A DNA stretch of 60,011 nt from Bacillus sp. 2B10 (GTDB taxonomy: Bacteria; Pseudomonadota; Alphaproteobacteria; Sphingomonadales; Sphingomonadaceae). The notes beneath the pieces were generated by a model. It did not search any database. It was not told the origin of the DNA and saw only the letters and a program-made list of their open reading frames with translations. The stretch's first letter is position 1; each line of letters starts with the position of its first letter. Shown in pieces: positions 24,821-34,670 of this stretch. The position numbers and the translations under genes were made by a program. The DNA lies in the NCBI GenBank assembly GCA_003946805.1, contig RPSH01000026.1, positions 1 through 60,011 on the forward strand, read 5' to 3'.

Positions 24821-25825
24821 TTGACGACCCGCATCTATCTGGACCATGCCGCGACGACCCCGATCCGCCCCGAAGCCGCTGCCGCCGTGGCGGAGGGCAT
24901 GGCGCGCTGGGCCAACCCGTCCAGCCCCCATGCCGAGGGGCGTGCGGCGCGCCGGACGCTGGAGGATGCGCGCGCGCGGATCGCCGCGGCGCTGGGCTGG
25001 CATGGCGAGGTGATCCTGACCGGCGGGGCGAGCGAGGCGCTGGCGATCGCGCTGGGCGGTGCCGATGCGGTCGCGACGTGCGTCGAACATGACGCGGTGC
25101 TGCGCGTGGCCGGCGCGGACCGCCTGGAGGTCGGAGGCGACGGGCTGGTCGATGTGGCCGCGCTGCCCGGGGGGCGGCGGATCGCGGTGCAGGCGGCGAA
25201 CAGTGAGACGGGCGTGGTGCAGCCGCTGGACGGCGTCGCGGTCCGTAACGGGGTGCTGGTGGTCGATGCGTCGCAGAGCGCGGGCAAGCTGCCCTTGCCG
25301 GACGCCGACCTGATCGTGGTGTCGGCGCACAAGCTGGGCGGGCCGCCGGGGATCGGCGCGTTGCTGGTGCGCGACTTCGCGTCGCTGACCCCGACCGGCG
25401 GGCAGGAACAGGGCTATCGCGGCGGGACCGAGAATGTGCCGGCGGCGCTGGGCTTCGCCGCCGCGCTGGAGGCGCCGCGCGACTGGTTCGAACGGGCGGC
25501 GGCGTTGCGCGCCGGGCTCGACGCGGCGATCCGGGCGGGCGGGGGCGAAATCGTCGCCGATGCGTCGCCCCGGATCCCGACCATCGCCGCCTATCGCCTG
25601 CCGGGACGATCGGCAGCGGCGCAGCTGATGCGGCTGGATTCCGCCGGGTTCGCGGTGTCGGCGGGAAGCGCGTGTTCGTCGGGAACGCTCAAGACCAGCC
25701 ACGTCCTGTCGGCGATGGGCATGGAGGCGAAGGCGGCGAGCGAGGTGATCCGGGTCAGCTTCGGGTGGACGACGACGGCGCAGGACGTCGATGCCTTTGC
25801 CGCGGCATGGAGCGCGATGGCGTGA
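24821..25825 (+). CDS. cysteine desulfurase-like protein 1 (class V aminotransferase)
   Basis: This 334-aa NifS/IscS-family PLP enzyme begins with IYLDHAATTP. It has His in VEHDAVL, Asp/Gln in VDASQSAG, PLP lysine in SAHKLGGPP and the persulfide cysteine loop SAGSACSSG. All catalytic residues are present although the protein is some 60 residues shorter than IscS. It would take sulfur from cysteine for Fe-S clusters or thio-modification. The start is a TTG (24821) preceded by GGAAG. Its stop overlaps the GTG of a second desulfurase, and both lie with a ferredoxin, but no IscU/SufBCD scaffold is present here. The pair could be partners or specialised paralogues. Confidence 0.85.
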   Translation: MTTRIYLDHAATTPIRPEAAAAVAEGMARWANPSSPHAEGRAARRTLEDARARIAAALGWHGEVILTGGASEALAIALGGADAVATCVEHDAVLRVAGADRLEVGGDGLVDVAALPGGRRIAVQAANSETGVVQPLDGVAVRNGVLVVDASQSAGKLPLPDADLIVVSAHKLGGPPGIGALLVRDFASLTPTGGQEQGYRGGTENVPAALGFAAALEAPRDWFERAAALRAGLDAAIRAGGGEIVADASPRIPTIAAYRLPGRSAAAQLMRLDSAGFAVSAGSACSSGTLKTSHVLSAMGMEAKAASEVIRVSFGWTTTAQDVDAFAAAWSAMA

Positions 25826-26922
25826 CCTATCTCGACTATCAGGCGACGACCCCGCTGGCCCCCGAAGCATTCGCGGCGATGGTGCCGTGGCTGCGCGACC
25901 AGCACGCCAACCCGCATTCGCCGCATCGCGCGGGGCGGCGGGCGAAGGCGGCGGTCGAGGTGGCGCGGGGGCAGGTGCTGGCGGCGCTGGGCGCGCCGGG
26001 TGGGCGGCTGTTCTTCACCAGCGGCGCGACCGAGGCGGCGAACTGGGCGATCGCCGGCACGTTCGAACGGCTGTGCGCGTCGCGACCGAAGGTGGTGACG
26101 ATCGCCACCGAACATGCCTGTGTCCTCGATACCGTACAGGCGCTGGCACGGCGCGGGGCGGAGGTCGTGGTGCTGCCGGTGGGGGCGGACGGGCTGGTCG
26201 ATCGCGACGCCGCGCGGGCGGCGATCGACGGGCGGACGGCACTCGTCGCGGCGATGCTGGTCAACAACGAGATCGGGGTGGTGCAGCCGATCGCGTGGCT
26301 GGGCGAGCTGGCGCGGGCGGCGGGCGCGGTGATGGTCTGCGATGCGGTGCAGGGGTTCGGCCGGGTCGCGCTGCCGGCGGATGCCTGCGACCTGATCGCG
26401 GTGTCGGCGCACAAGGTCTATGGTCCCAAGGGCGTCGGTGCCTTGTGGGTCCGCGACGGGGCCGAGCCCGAGGCGATCCTGCATGGCGGGGGGCAGGAGG
26501 GCGGCCTGCGGTCGGGGACGCTCAGCCCGGCGCTGTGCGCGGGGTTCGGCGCGGCGGCGGCGTTGCTGGCGCAGGACGATCCCGCGCAGGTCGATCGGCT
26601 GTGGCGCGCCGCGTGGGCGGTGCTGGGGGACGATTGGGTGCTGAACGGGGCGGCGGACCCGCGCTGGTACGGCAACCTCAACGTGCGCAGGCCGGGGCTC
26701 GACGTCGCGCGGTTGATGAGCGAGTGCCGCGACATCGCCTTTTCGGCCGGCTCCGCCTGTTCGAGCGGGTCGGGGCGCAGCAGCCATGTGCTGCGCGCGA
26801 TCGGGCTGGACGAGCGGGCGGCGCGGTCATCGATCCGGATCGGGTTCGGACGCTATACGCAGGAGGCGGAACTGGTGGCGGCATTGCAGGCGATCGATGG
26901 TGCGGCGCGGGGTCAGTGGTGA
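25822..26922 (+). CDS. cysteine desulfurase-like protein 2
   Basis: This is a 366-aa NifS/IscS-family protein starting MTYLDYQATTPLAPEA. Catalytic features are ATEHACVLD, NNEIGVVQP, CDAVQGFGR, PLP lysine in SAHKVYGPKG and Cys loop SAGSACSSGSG. The substrate pocket resembles full-length NifS more than protein 1 does. GTG 25822 overlaps the previous stop (GTGA) and has GGAG 9 nt upstream; ATG 25807 would add five residues. Its stop overlaps the ferredoxin GTG. Two adjacent desulfurases sharing one mRNA is a recurring arrangement in sphingomonads as far as I recall, and their division of labour is not established. Confidence 0.87.
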   Translation: MTYLDYQATTPLAPEAFAAMVPWLRDQHANPHSPHRAGRRAKAAVEVARGQVLAALGAPGGRLFFTSGATEAANWAIAGTFERLCASRPKVVTIATEHACVLDTVQALARRGAEVVVLPVGADGLVDRDAARAAIDGRTALVAAMLVNNEIGVVQPIAWLGELARAAGAVMVCDAVQGFGRVALPADACDLIAVSAHKVYGPKGVGALWVRDGAEPEAILHGGGQEGGLRSGTLSPALCAGFGAAAALLAQDDPAQVDRLWRAAWAVLGDDWVLNGAADPRWYGNLNVRRPGLDVARLMSECRDIAFSAGSACSSGSGRSSHVLRAIGLDERAARSSIRIGFGRYTQEAELVAALQAIDGAARGQW

Positions 26923-27245
26923 TCGTTCGCTTCGTCCGTGCCGATGGCCGTATCGAGGAAGCGCGCGGGGCGGCGGGCGACCGGCTGCTCGATCTGGCGC
27001 AGGCATACGACCTGCCGCTGGAGGGGACGTGCGGCGGGCAGATGGCGTGTTCGACCTGTCACGTGATCGTCGATCCGGCCGATGCGCCGCGCCTGCCCCC
27101 CGCCAGCGAGGACGAGGAGGACATGCTCGATTTCGCCGAGGGTGCGGTGGCGACCAGCCGGCTGGCGTGTCAGATCGTACTGGATGATTCGCTCGACGGG
27201 CTGACGGTGCGGGTGCCGCCGGCGGCGCGCGACGCGCGGCGGTAA
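26919..27245 (+). CDS. [2Fe-2S] ferredoxin (adrenodoxin/Isc type)
   Basis: This 108-aa ferredoxin has ligand pattern C-x5-C-x2-C in GTCGGQMACSTCHV and the fourth cysteine in RLACQIVL. An acidic segment ASEDEEDMLDF is typical of Isc/adrenodoxin-type electron carriers that serve Fe-S assembly or P450s. The GTG start at 26919 overlaps the desulfurase stop (GTGA). Its last 76 bp overlap the 3' end of the convergent DUF2809 gene. Context suggests it supplies electrons for sulfur transfer by the two desulfurases. Confidence 0.88.
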   Translation: MIVRFVRADGRIEEARGAAGDRLLDLAQAYDLPLEGTCGGQMACSTCHVIVDPADAPRLPPASEDEEDMLDFAEGAVATSRLACQIVLDDSLDGLTVRVPPAARDARR

Positions 27246-27595
27246 CGCTCGACCAGCAGGACGAGGATCGCGCCGCCGGCATAGGCGACGAAGTCGACGA
27301 GGTCGAACCCGCTGCCAAGGATCATCCGCGCCCAGCGGTTCCCGCCGAGGCCGACATGGTCGAGCAGGCGGAGATACTGGCTGCATTCGATCACGACCGC
27401 GATACCGAAGGCGACCAGCACCGCCGGAACGACCCGCAGCGTCGTGACTGCCCGCAAGCCGGCATAGACCAGCACCACCGCCAGCGCGTCGCCGACATAG
27501 GGCCGGACGATCGCATCGCGTACGAACAACGCGATGGCGAGTTCGATCGCGAGCAGCGCGACCGTCAATAGCGCATAGCCGATGTGGAGCCGCAT
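27170..27595 (-). CDS. DUF2809-like small membrane protein
   Basis: This 141-aa protein has about four membrane helices: YALLTVALLAIELAIALFV near the start, then ALAVVLVYAGLRAV, AVLVAFGIAVVIECSQYLRL and a last LVDFVAYAGGAILVLLVER. The ECSQ segment followed by GSGFDLVDFVAY is characteristic of the DUF2809/VanZ-like group. Its function is unknown. A GGGAGG ribosome binding site lies 6 nt before ATG 27595. The C-terminal 25 codons overlap the ferredoxin gene on the other strand, an unusually long convergent overlap; an earlier end cannot be excluded without comparison. Confidence 0.75.
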   Translation of the reverse strand: MRLHIGYALLTVALLAIELAIALFVRDAIVRPYVGDALAVVLVYAGLRAVTTLRVVPAVLVAFGIAVVIECSQYLRLLDHVGLGGNRWARMILGSGFDLVDFVAYAGGAILVLLVERYRRASRAAGGTRTVSPSSESSSTI

Positions 27596-27684
27596 GATGT
27601 CCTCCCTTCGGCGTTGGCATGGCGTGCGACGGACGGTCCTGCAACCGCTTGCCCCGACGCCGCCCCACCGCCTAAAGACCCGCG

Positions 27685-29127
27685 ATGACCGTGAACGTCG
27701 ATATGGGGACGGACCCGGCGGGCAAGACCGTTCCCCTTGATCTCGAAGAATTGTTGGCGACCCGATTGCTGGTGCAGGGCAATTCGGGGTCGGGAAAATC
27801 GCACCTGCTGCGCCGGTTGCTGGAGCGCAGCGCGGGCCATGTCCAGCAGGTGGTGATCGATCCGGAAGGCGATTTCGTGACGCTGGCCGGCGCATACGGC
27901 CATGTCGTGATCGAGGCCGCCGACCATAGCGAACGCGAGGTCGCGAAATTCGCGACGCGGGCGCGGGAACACAGGGCATCGGTGGTGCTGAGCCTCGAAG
28001 GGCTGGAAGCGGAGGGGCAGATGAAATGCGCCGCCGCGTTCCTCAACGCGCTGTTCGATGCGCCGCGCGAGCACTGGTATCCGGCGCTGGTGGTGGTCGA
28101 CGAGGCGCAGCTGTTCGCGCCCGCCGGGGGTGGCGAGGTCGTGGAGGAGGTCCGCCGGGCGTCGTTGTCGGCGATGACGAACCTGATGTGTCGTGGGCGC
28201 AAGCGCGGGCTTGCCGGGGTGATCGCGACGCAGCGGCTGGCGAAGCTGGCCAAGAACGTCGCGGCGGAAGCATCGAACTTCCTGATGGGGCGGACCTTCC
28301 TCGACATCGACATGGCGCGTGCCGCCGACCTGCTGGGGATGGAACGGCGACAGGCGGAGGCGATCCGCGACCTGCAGCGCGGGCATTTCCTTGCGCTCGG
28401 ACCGGCGGTGTCGCGGCGGCCGCTGTCGATCAAGATCGGGCCGGTGCAGACCTCGGCACGCAGCGGCAGCCCCAAGCTGACCCCGCTGCCGACCGCGCCG
28501 GTGGCCGATATCAAGGACCTGTTGCTGGCCCCGGTCGAGGCGATGCTGCCGCTGGGGCCGCCGATCCGCCATGTCGCGCCGCCCGAGGCGGTGGAGGCCG
28601 CGATCGCCGCGCCGCCGCGGCCCAACGTCGCGCCCGACCTGCCCGAGCGCTCGGTCGACGAGACCGATACGATCGTCGCCGACGTGCTGCGTGCGCTGGT
28701 CGAGGACGAGGGCGAGCAGCAGCGCGCGGCGGCGGTGCTGTACCAGGATTTCGACGTGCGCTGCCGGATGGTCGGGCTGCCGCGCCCGCCGCTGGACCTG
28801 CCGGCGTTCACCCGGCGGCTGGCGTGCGCGCGGGCAGGCATCTACGACGCGCCGGACGCGGAATGGGCGCAGGCGCTGGCGATCGCCGACGTGTTGCCCG
28901 ACGACATGCTGGGCGCGTTCATGCTGATCGCGCGGGCGGCGCGGGAGGGGAAGCCGTGCCCCAGCGACCATGCCATCGCGCGGACCTATGGCACCAGTTC
29001 GCTCGGGCGGGTGAAGCGGATGCTGGCCTATATCGAGGGGCGCGAGCTGCTGGTGTGCCGGACCGACCTGGCGGGGAAACGGTCGATCGCGTTGCCGCAT
29101 CTCGGGTGGACGACCGAGGCGGCGTAA
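27685..29127 (+). CDS. HerA/DUF87-like ATP-binding protein
   Basis: This is a 480-aa cytoplasmic P-loop protein with Walker A GNSGSGKSH (about residues 32-40) and Walker B ALVVVDEAQLFAP (about 135-147). Conserved TNLMCRGRKRGLAGVIATQRLAKL is an arginine-finger/sensor region, as in HerA/FtsK-type ATPases. A proline-rich linker and a C-terminal winged-helix-like region (HAIARTYGTSSLGRVKRML) follow from about residue 330. Proteins of this shape are widespread and often named ATP-binding protein; archaeal HerA works in DNA end processing, but no NurA-like partner is present here. It is divergent from DUF2809. Confidence 0.8.
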   Translation: MTVNVDMGTDPAGKTVPLDLEELLATRLLVQGNSGSGKSHLLRRLLERSAGHVQQVVIDPEGDFVTLAGAYGHVVIEAADHSEREVAKFATRAREHRASVVLSLEGLEAEGQMKCAAAFLNALFDAPREHWYPALVVVDEAQLFAPAGGGEVVEEVRRASLSAMTNLMCRGRKRGLAGVIATQRLAKLAKNVAAEASNFLMGRTFLDIDMARAADLLGMERRQAEAIRDLQRGHFLALGPAVSRRPLSIKIGPVQTSARSGSPKLTPLPTAPVADIKDLLLAPVEAMLPLGPPIRHVAPPEAVEAAIAAPPRPNVAPDLPERSVDETDTIVADVLRALVEDEGEQQRAAAVLYQDFDVRCRMVGLPRPPLDLPAFTRRLACARAGIYDAPDAEWAQALAIADVLPDDMLGAFMLIARAAREGKPCPSDHAIARTYGTSSLGRVKRMLAYIEGRELLVCRTDLAGKRSIALPHLGWTTEAA

Positions 29128-29149
29128 TTTCCCGGTAACCGGCCTTTTT

Positions 29150-29263
29150 GGACCAATCGATCTGGATGGAAACGTCACCCCAGCGAAGGCTGGGGTCTCA
29201 AGCGGCTCTTGTCGCGTGCTGTCACCGGGAGATCCCGGCCTTCGCCGGGATGACGTCGGATCA
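29150..29263. repeat. composite REP/MITE-like element, copy B (inverted)
   Basis: Read on the minus strand it gives TGATCC, a hairpin GTCATCCCGGCGAAGGCCGG, the central AGCACGC...GAGCCGCTTGAG block, a second hairpin (CCCCAGCC/GGCTGGGG), then GTTTCCATCCAGATCGATTG. The order and central block match copies A and D. It separates the convergent ATPase and aminopeptidase genes. Confidence 0.75.
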
Positions 29264-29282
29264 ATCGGGGTGAACCACGCTG

Positions 29283-30665
<1,383 letters not shown>

Positions 30666-30731
30666 GGGGTGATGTAGGAGCGGGCGTCGGCCGAGCGCAA
30701 CCCAATCCTCCCCGCGGAGCAGGGAGAATTT

Positions 30732-32075
30732 CTAGAGGGGCACGCCGTACAGGTCGTGTTCGTCGGCGTCTTCGACCTCGACCTTCACGATGTCGCCCTG
30801 CGCCAGATGGCCGGCGTCGCGCAGGAACACCTCACCGTCGATGCCCGGCGCGTCGGCCATGCTGCGGCCGGTCGCGCCGCCTTCGTCGCCGACCTCGTCG
30901 ATGATGACGTCGATCGTCCGGCCGATCTTGGCAGCGAGCTTGGCGGCGGAGATCGCGGCGGTGCGCTCCATGATCCGGGCGTAGCGTTCTTCCTTCACCG
31001 CCTCCGGCACCGGGTCGGGCAGCGCGTTGGCGGCGGCGCCCTCGACGGGCTCGAACCGGAACGCACCGACGCGGTCGAGCTGCGCCTCGTCCAGCCAGTC
31101 GAGCAGATACTGGAAGTCGGCCTCGGTTTCGCCCGGAAACCCGACGACGAACGACGACCGGATCGCGATGTCCGGGCAGATTTCACGCCAGCCGCGCAGG
31201 CGTTCGAGCACCTTGGCGTCGTTCGCAGGACGTTTCATCGCCCTGAGGACGCTCGGCGAGGCATGCTGGAACGGGATGTCGAGATAGGGCAGCACCAGCC
31301 CCTCCGCCATCAGCGGGATGACGCTGTCGACATGCGGGTAGGGATAGACATAGTGCAGCCGCACCCATGGCGCGATCCGGCCCAGTTCGCGGGCGAGATC
31401 GGTCATGTGCGGCACGACCTCGCGCCCCTTCCACGCACGGGGTTCGCGGCGGATGTCGATGCCATAGGCCGAGGTGTCCTGGCTGATGACCAGCAGTTCC
31501 CTGGTTCCCGCCGCGACCAGCTTCTCCGCCTCGCGCAGGATCGCGTCGGGGCGGCGGCTGGACAGGTCGCCGCGGATCGACGGGATGATGCAGAAGGAGC
31601 AGCGGTGGTTGCAGCCTTCCGAAATCTTCAGATAGCTGTAGTGGCGCGGCGTCAGCTTCAGCCCGCTTTCGGGGACCAAATCGACGAAGGGCGAGGGGAT
31701 CGGCGGCGCGGCCTCGTGTACCGCCTCGACGACCTGTTCGTACTGGTGCGCTCCGGTGACGGCGAGGACCTGCGGGAAGCGGGCGCGGATCGTGTCCGCT
31801 TCCTGCCCCATGCAGCCGGTGACGATGACACGGCCATTCTCGGCGATCGCCTCGCCGATCGCTTCGAGCGATTCTTCCTTGGCGGAATCGAGGAAGCCGC
31901 AGGTGTTGACCAGCACGACGTCCGCCCCGGCATAGTCCGGCGACATCTGGTAGCCGTCGCTGCGCAGCTTCGTCAGGATGCGTTCGCTGTCGACCAGGTT
32001 CTTGGGACAGCCGAGCGAAACCATCCCGACACGGGGGGGCGAAGGAAGTCGAGTTGCCATGATCGCTGGCGACAT
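30732..32075 (-). CDS. rimO: ribosomal protein S12 methylthiotransferase RimO
   Basis: This is a 447-aa radical-SAM methylthiotransferase. The N-terminal UPF0004 domain ([24 protein letters not shown]) gives the three cysteines of the auxiliary [4Fe-4S] cluster. The radical-SAM motif is CNHRCSFC (about residue 156). The C-terminal TRAM domain ends [20 protein letters not shown] distinguishes RimO from MiaB. It adds a methylthio group to Asp88/89 of ribosomal protein S12. ATG 32075 has GGAA upstream; ATG 32060 would remove five residues. It lies 36 bp after the DUF486 gene. Confidence 0.95.
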   Translation of the reverse strand: MSPAIMATRLPSPPRVGMVSLGCPKNLVDSERILTKLRSDGYQMSPDYAGADVVLVNTCGFLDSAKEESLEAIGEAIAENGRVIVTGCMGQEADTIRARFPQVLAVTGAHQYEQVVEAVHEAAPPIPSPFVDLVPESGLKLTPRHYSYLKISEGCNHRCSFCIIPSIRGDLSSRRPDAILREAEKLVAAGTRELLVISQDTSAYGIDIRREPRAWKGREVVPHMTDLARELGRIAPWVRLHYVYPYPHVDSVIPLMAEGLVLPYLDIPFQHASPSVLRAMKRPANDAKVLERLRGWREICPDIAIRSSFVVGFPGETEADFQYLLDWLDEAQLDRVGAFRFEPVEGAAANALPDPVPEAVKEERYARIMERTAAISAAKLAAKIGRTIDVIIDEVGDEGGATGRSMADAPGIDGEVFLRDAGHLAQGDIVKVEVEDADEHDLYGVPL

Positions 32076-32111
32076 AGCGATTCCGGCGAAAAATGATAGG
32101 GGCAGCGGAAC

Positions 32112-32456
32112 CTATTGCCGGAACAGGAAGAACGCGCCGCCCGCGATCAGGGTGAAGCCGATCATGTGGTTCACCGTGATCTTCTGCCCCAGATACGCGA
32201 CCGAGAAGATCGCGAAGACGGTCAGCGTGATGACCTCCTGCATCCCCTTCAACTGCGCCGCCGAATAGACCTGCGACCCGATCCGGTTGGCGGGCACCGC
32301 GAGGCAATATTCGAAGAAGGCGATGCCCCAGCTGACGAGGATCACGAAGAATAGGGGCGCGCCCTTGTGCTTCAGATGGCCGTACCATGCGAAGGTCATG
32401 AAGATGTTGGAGGCGATCAGCATCAGGATCGGCCACAGGCGGGCGGCATCGGGCAT
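32112..32456 (-). CDS. DUF486 (DMT-like) small membrane protein
   Basis: This 114-aa protein has about four membrane helices, with the family-like segments ASNIFMTFAWYGHLKHK, SWGIAFFEYCLAVPANRIG and VNHMIGFTLIAGGAFFLFR. It belongs to the DUF486 family, related to small multidrug-resistance/DMT transporters, with function unproven. Its ATG overlaps the stop of the potassium-channel gene by 1 nt (TGATG), so the two are likely coupled. Confidence 0.88.
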   Translation of the reverse strand: MPDAARLWPILMLIASNIFMTFAWYGHLKHKGAPLFFVILVSWGIAFFEYCLAVPANRIGSQVYSAAQLKGMQEVITLTVFAIFSVAYLGQKITVNHMIGFTLIAGGAFFLFRQ

Positions 32457-33466
32457 CAGCGGGTCACCACTTCGACGATCGTGTCGCCGGGTTGCAGGTT
32501 GCGGGCTTCGGGACTGTCGAAGGTGATCTTGCCGCCTTGGCGATAGACGCGCAGGCCAAGGCCGGTGGTGATCGCCGACAGGGGCTGGCCGACTTCGTGC
32601 GGCGCGACCGGGCGTTCGGCAAGCGCCACCGATCCGTCGATCGAGGCGAGGTCGAGGATATAGTCGGAAATATGCGGCCCGCGGCACGATCCGGCGAGCA
32701 GCAGTCCGGCGAAGCTGACCGGGTTGATGACCGTCGTCGCCCCGGCGGCGCGCGCGGGAAATTCATTGTCCTCCGCCTTCACGATCACGCTGATCGTCAG
32801 ATCGGGGGCGAGGTGGCGGGCGGTGAGGGTCACCAGTATCGACGTGTCGTCGCGCCCGGTCGCGACAATCAGCGCGCGCGCTTTCGGGATGCACACGTCG
32901 TTCAGCGTCGCGTCGCGGGTGGCATCGGCCTGCAACACGATGCAGCCGAGCTTCTGCGCGGCCTCGACATTGGCTTGCGCGGGGTCGATCACGACGATGC
33001 GGCGGGGCTCCTCGCCACGCGCGATCAGTTCGTCGACCGCCTCAGACCCGGTCTTGCCGAAGCCGGCGACGACGATGTGCCCGCTCAGTTTGTCCTGCAA
33101 CAGCGCCATGCGCCAACGCTCCCAGCTTCGCCTGAGCACGAACTGATAGGTCGTGCCGATGAACAGCAGCACGACGAACACCCGGATCGGCGTAACGATC
33201 AACGCATCGAAAAGTCGCGCGCGTTCGGTGACCGGGGCGATATCGCCATAGCCGGTCGTCGTGATCGAGATCATCGTGAAGTAGATGACGTCGGCAAAGC
33301 TGACCTTGCCGTCGTAATTGTCGCGCAGTCCTTCGCGGTCGAACCAGTGGACCGCCACCGCGATGCCGACCAATGTCAGCACCGCGACGACGCGCCACAG
33401 GATCGACGCCCAGACCGGCAGCGGCGACGATTGCCGCAGGATCGCGCGCCGGTCGGGCGGCCTCAT
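32456..33466 (-). CDS. potassium channel with TrkA-N/RCK domain
   Basis: This 336-aa inner-membrane protein has two helices (about residues 19-39 and 87-106) around a pore loop with selectivity filter TTTGYGD (about 69-75), as in KcsA/MthK-type channels. A cytoplasmic RCK/TrkA-N Rossmann domain follows, with VAGFGKTGSEA (GxGxxG, about residue 132) and VVIDPAQ. A TrkA-C-like domain forms the end (about residues 265-336). It would gate K+ flow by nucleotide or ion binding. It overlaps the upstream peptidase-like gene by 4 nt (ATGA). Confidence 0.9.
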   Translation of the reverse strand: MRPPDRRAILRQSSPLPVWASILWRVVAVLTLVGIAVAVHWFDREGLRDNYDGKVSFADVIYFTMISITTTGYGDIAPVTERARLFDALIVTPIRVFVVLLFIGTTYQFVLRRSWERWRMALLQDKLSGHIVVAGFGKTGSEAVDELIARGEEPRRIVVIDPAQANVEAAQKLGCIVLQADATRDATLNDVCIPKARALIVATGRDDTSILVTLTARHLAPDLTISVIVKAEDNEFPARAAGATTVINPVSFAGLLLAGSCRGPHISDYILDLASIDGSVALAERPVAPHEVGQPLSAITTGLGLRVYRQGGKITFDSPEARNLQPGDTIVEVVTR

Positions 33467-34539
33467 CGCCGCGGCAACCGGGCGAGGGGATCGACCGGCG
33501 TGCGGCCCGAGCGCATCTCGAAATGCACCAGCGGACGGTCGGCAAAGCCCGATTCGCCCGATAGCGCGATCTTCTGCCCCTGCTTAACCGCCTGTCCGCG
33601 CTGGACCAGCAACTGGCTGGCATGGCCGTAGACGGTGGTGATGCCGCCGCCATGGCGCACGATCACGACGCCGCCCAGACCGGGGACGCCGGTGCCGACA
33701 TAGGCGACGGTGCCGTCGGCGGCCGCGCCGATCGCCGTTCCGTCCGGCACGGCGATCTTGATGCCGTCGTTGCGTTCGCCGCTGGCGCCCGCGCCGAAGC
33801 GCTTGAACAGGCGGCCGTCGACCGGCCATGCGAAGGCTCCGGGCGTCATGGCCGGCGCGGCGATGGCGGCGGTGGACGGGAGGACGCGGCGCGGCGAGGC
33901 GACGGCGACCGCCGGGCGTTCGTTCGGCCTGATCGCCGGTTCGCCGCCGGTCAGGATGTCGTCGATGTCGAGCCGGAATGCCGCCGCCCGCTCGGCTGCC
34001 GACCGCGGTGCCGCGTCGCCGGGGATAAGGATACGCTGCCCGGTGCGCAGGATATAGGGTTCGGAGAGCGCATTGGCCGACACGATCCGCGACCAGTCGA
34101 CACCGTAGGCGCGGGCGATGGCGATACCGGTCTCGCCCTCGCGCACGCCGTGATAGCGGCCGCCGGGAATGGTCAGCCGCTGCCCGGCGCGGATGGTGAA
34201 GGGGGCGGGCAGGTTGTTGGCGCGGGCGATCGCTTCCGATCCGGCACCGGTCGCGCTGGCGATGCCGCGCAGCGTGTCGCCGGCGCGGACGGTATAGACG
34301 CCCTGCGCCACCGTCCGCGCATCGGCGGTCGCGCGGCGTGCTTCCCAGGCCGGCGGTGCGGAGGGGAGGGCGGTGACGCCGTCACCCTGCGGCGTGGTCG
34401 CGGGCGGGGTGCCGGGCGCGGCGACCGGCGGCGCCTGTGGCACGGACGGGGCGGGGTCGTAGCCGGGCGACGACGGGATGCAGCCGCTGGCCGACCCCAT
34501 GACGATCAGCGCCACCGCGCCCCGCTTTGCGAACCCCAT
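33463..34539 (-). CDS. LysM / degenerate LytM (M23-like) lipoprotein, NlpD-like
   Basis: This 358-aa lipoprotein has lipobox SASGC near residue 20, a Pro-rich linker and two LysM domains (about residues 82-127 and 130-176). A C-terminal LytM/M23 domain (about 250-345) follows. The catalytic set is broken: the first zinc motif HxxxD reads NDGIKI without histidine, and the last HxH reads VHFEM with only one histidine. This pattern matches EnvC/NlpD-type amidase activators rather than active endopeptidases. A role in septal peptidoglycan hydrolysis through an AmiC-like amidase is inferred. It follows serS by 131 bp and overlaps the channel gene. Confidence 0.87.
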   Translation of the reverse strand: MGFAKRGAVALIVMGSASGCIPSSPGYDPAPSVPQAPPVAAPGTPPATTPQGDGVTALPSAPPAWEARRATADARTVAQGVYTVRAGDTLRGIASATGAGSEAIARANNLPAPFTIRAGQRLTIPGGRYHGVREGETGIAIARAYGVDWSRIVSANALSEPYILRTGQRILIPGDAAPRSAAERAAAFRLDIDDILTGGEPAIRPNERPAVAVASPRRVLPSTAAIAAPAMTPGAFAWPVDGRLFKRFGAGASGERNDGIKIAVPDGTAIGAAADGTVAYVGTGVPGLGGVVIVRHGGGITTVYGHASQLLVQRGQAVKQGQKIALSGESGFADRPLVHFEMRSGRTPVDPLARLPRR

Positions 34540-34670
34540 CGCTGCCCCCCTTGCACCCTGTCCCCGAACACGACCTTAGGGTCCGGACCCATGACTGCCA
34601 ATGGTCATGACCGTTGTCCGTCATGAGTGCGACCCCGACCCTGACCATCCCGGTCGTATCCGGAAAGCCG

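Noticed and set aside
34571..34601. GGGTCCGGACCC palindrome and CATGAC/GTCATG stem between serS and the LytM gene
   Set aside because: Short dyads of this kind are expected often in GC-rich DNA; no T-tract or conserved motif supports a function.
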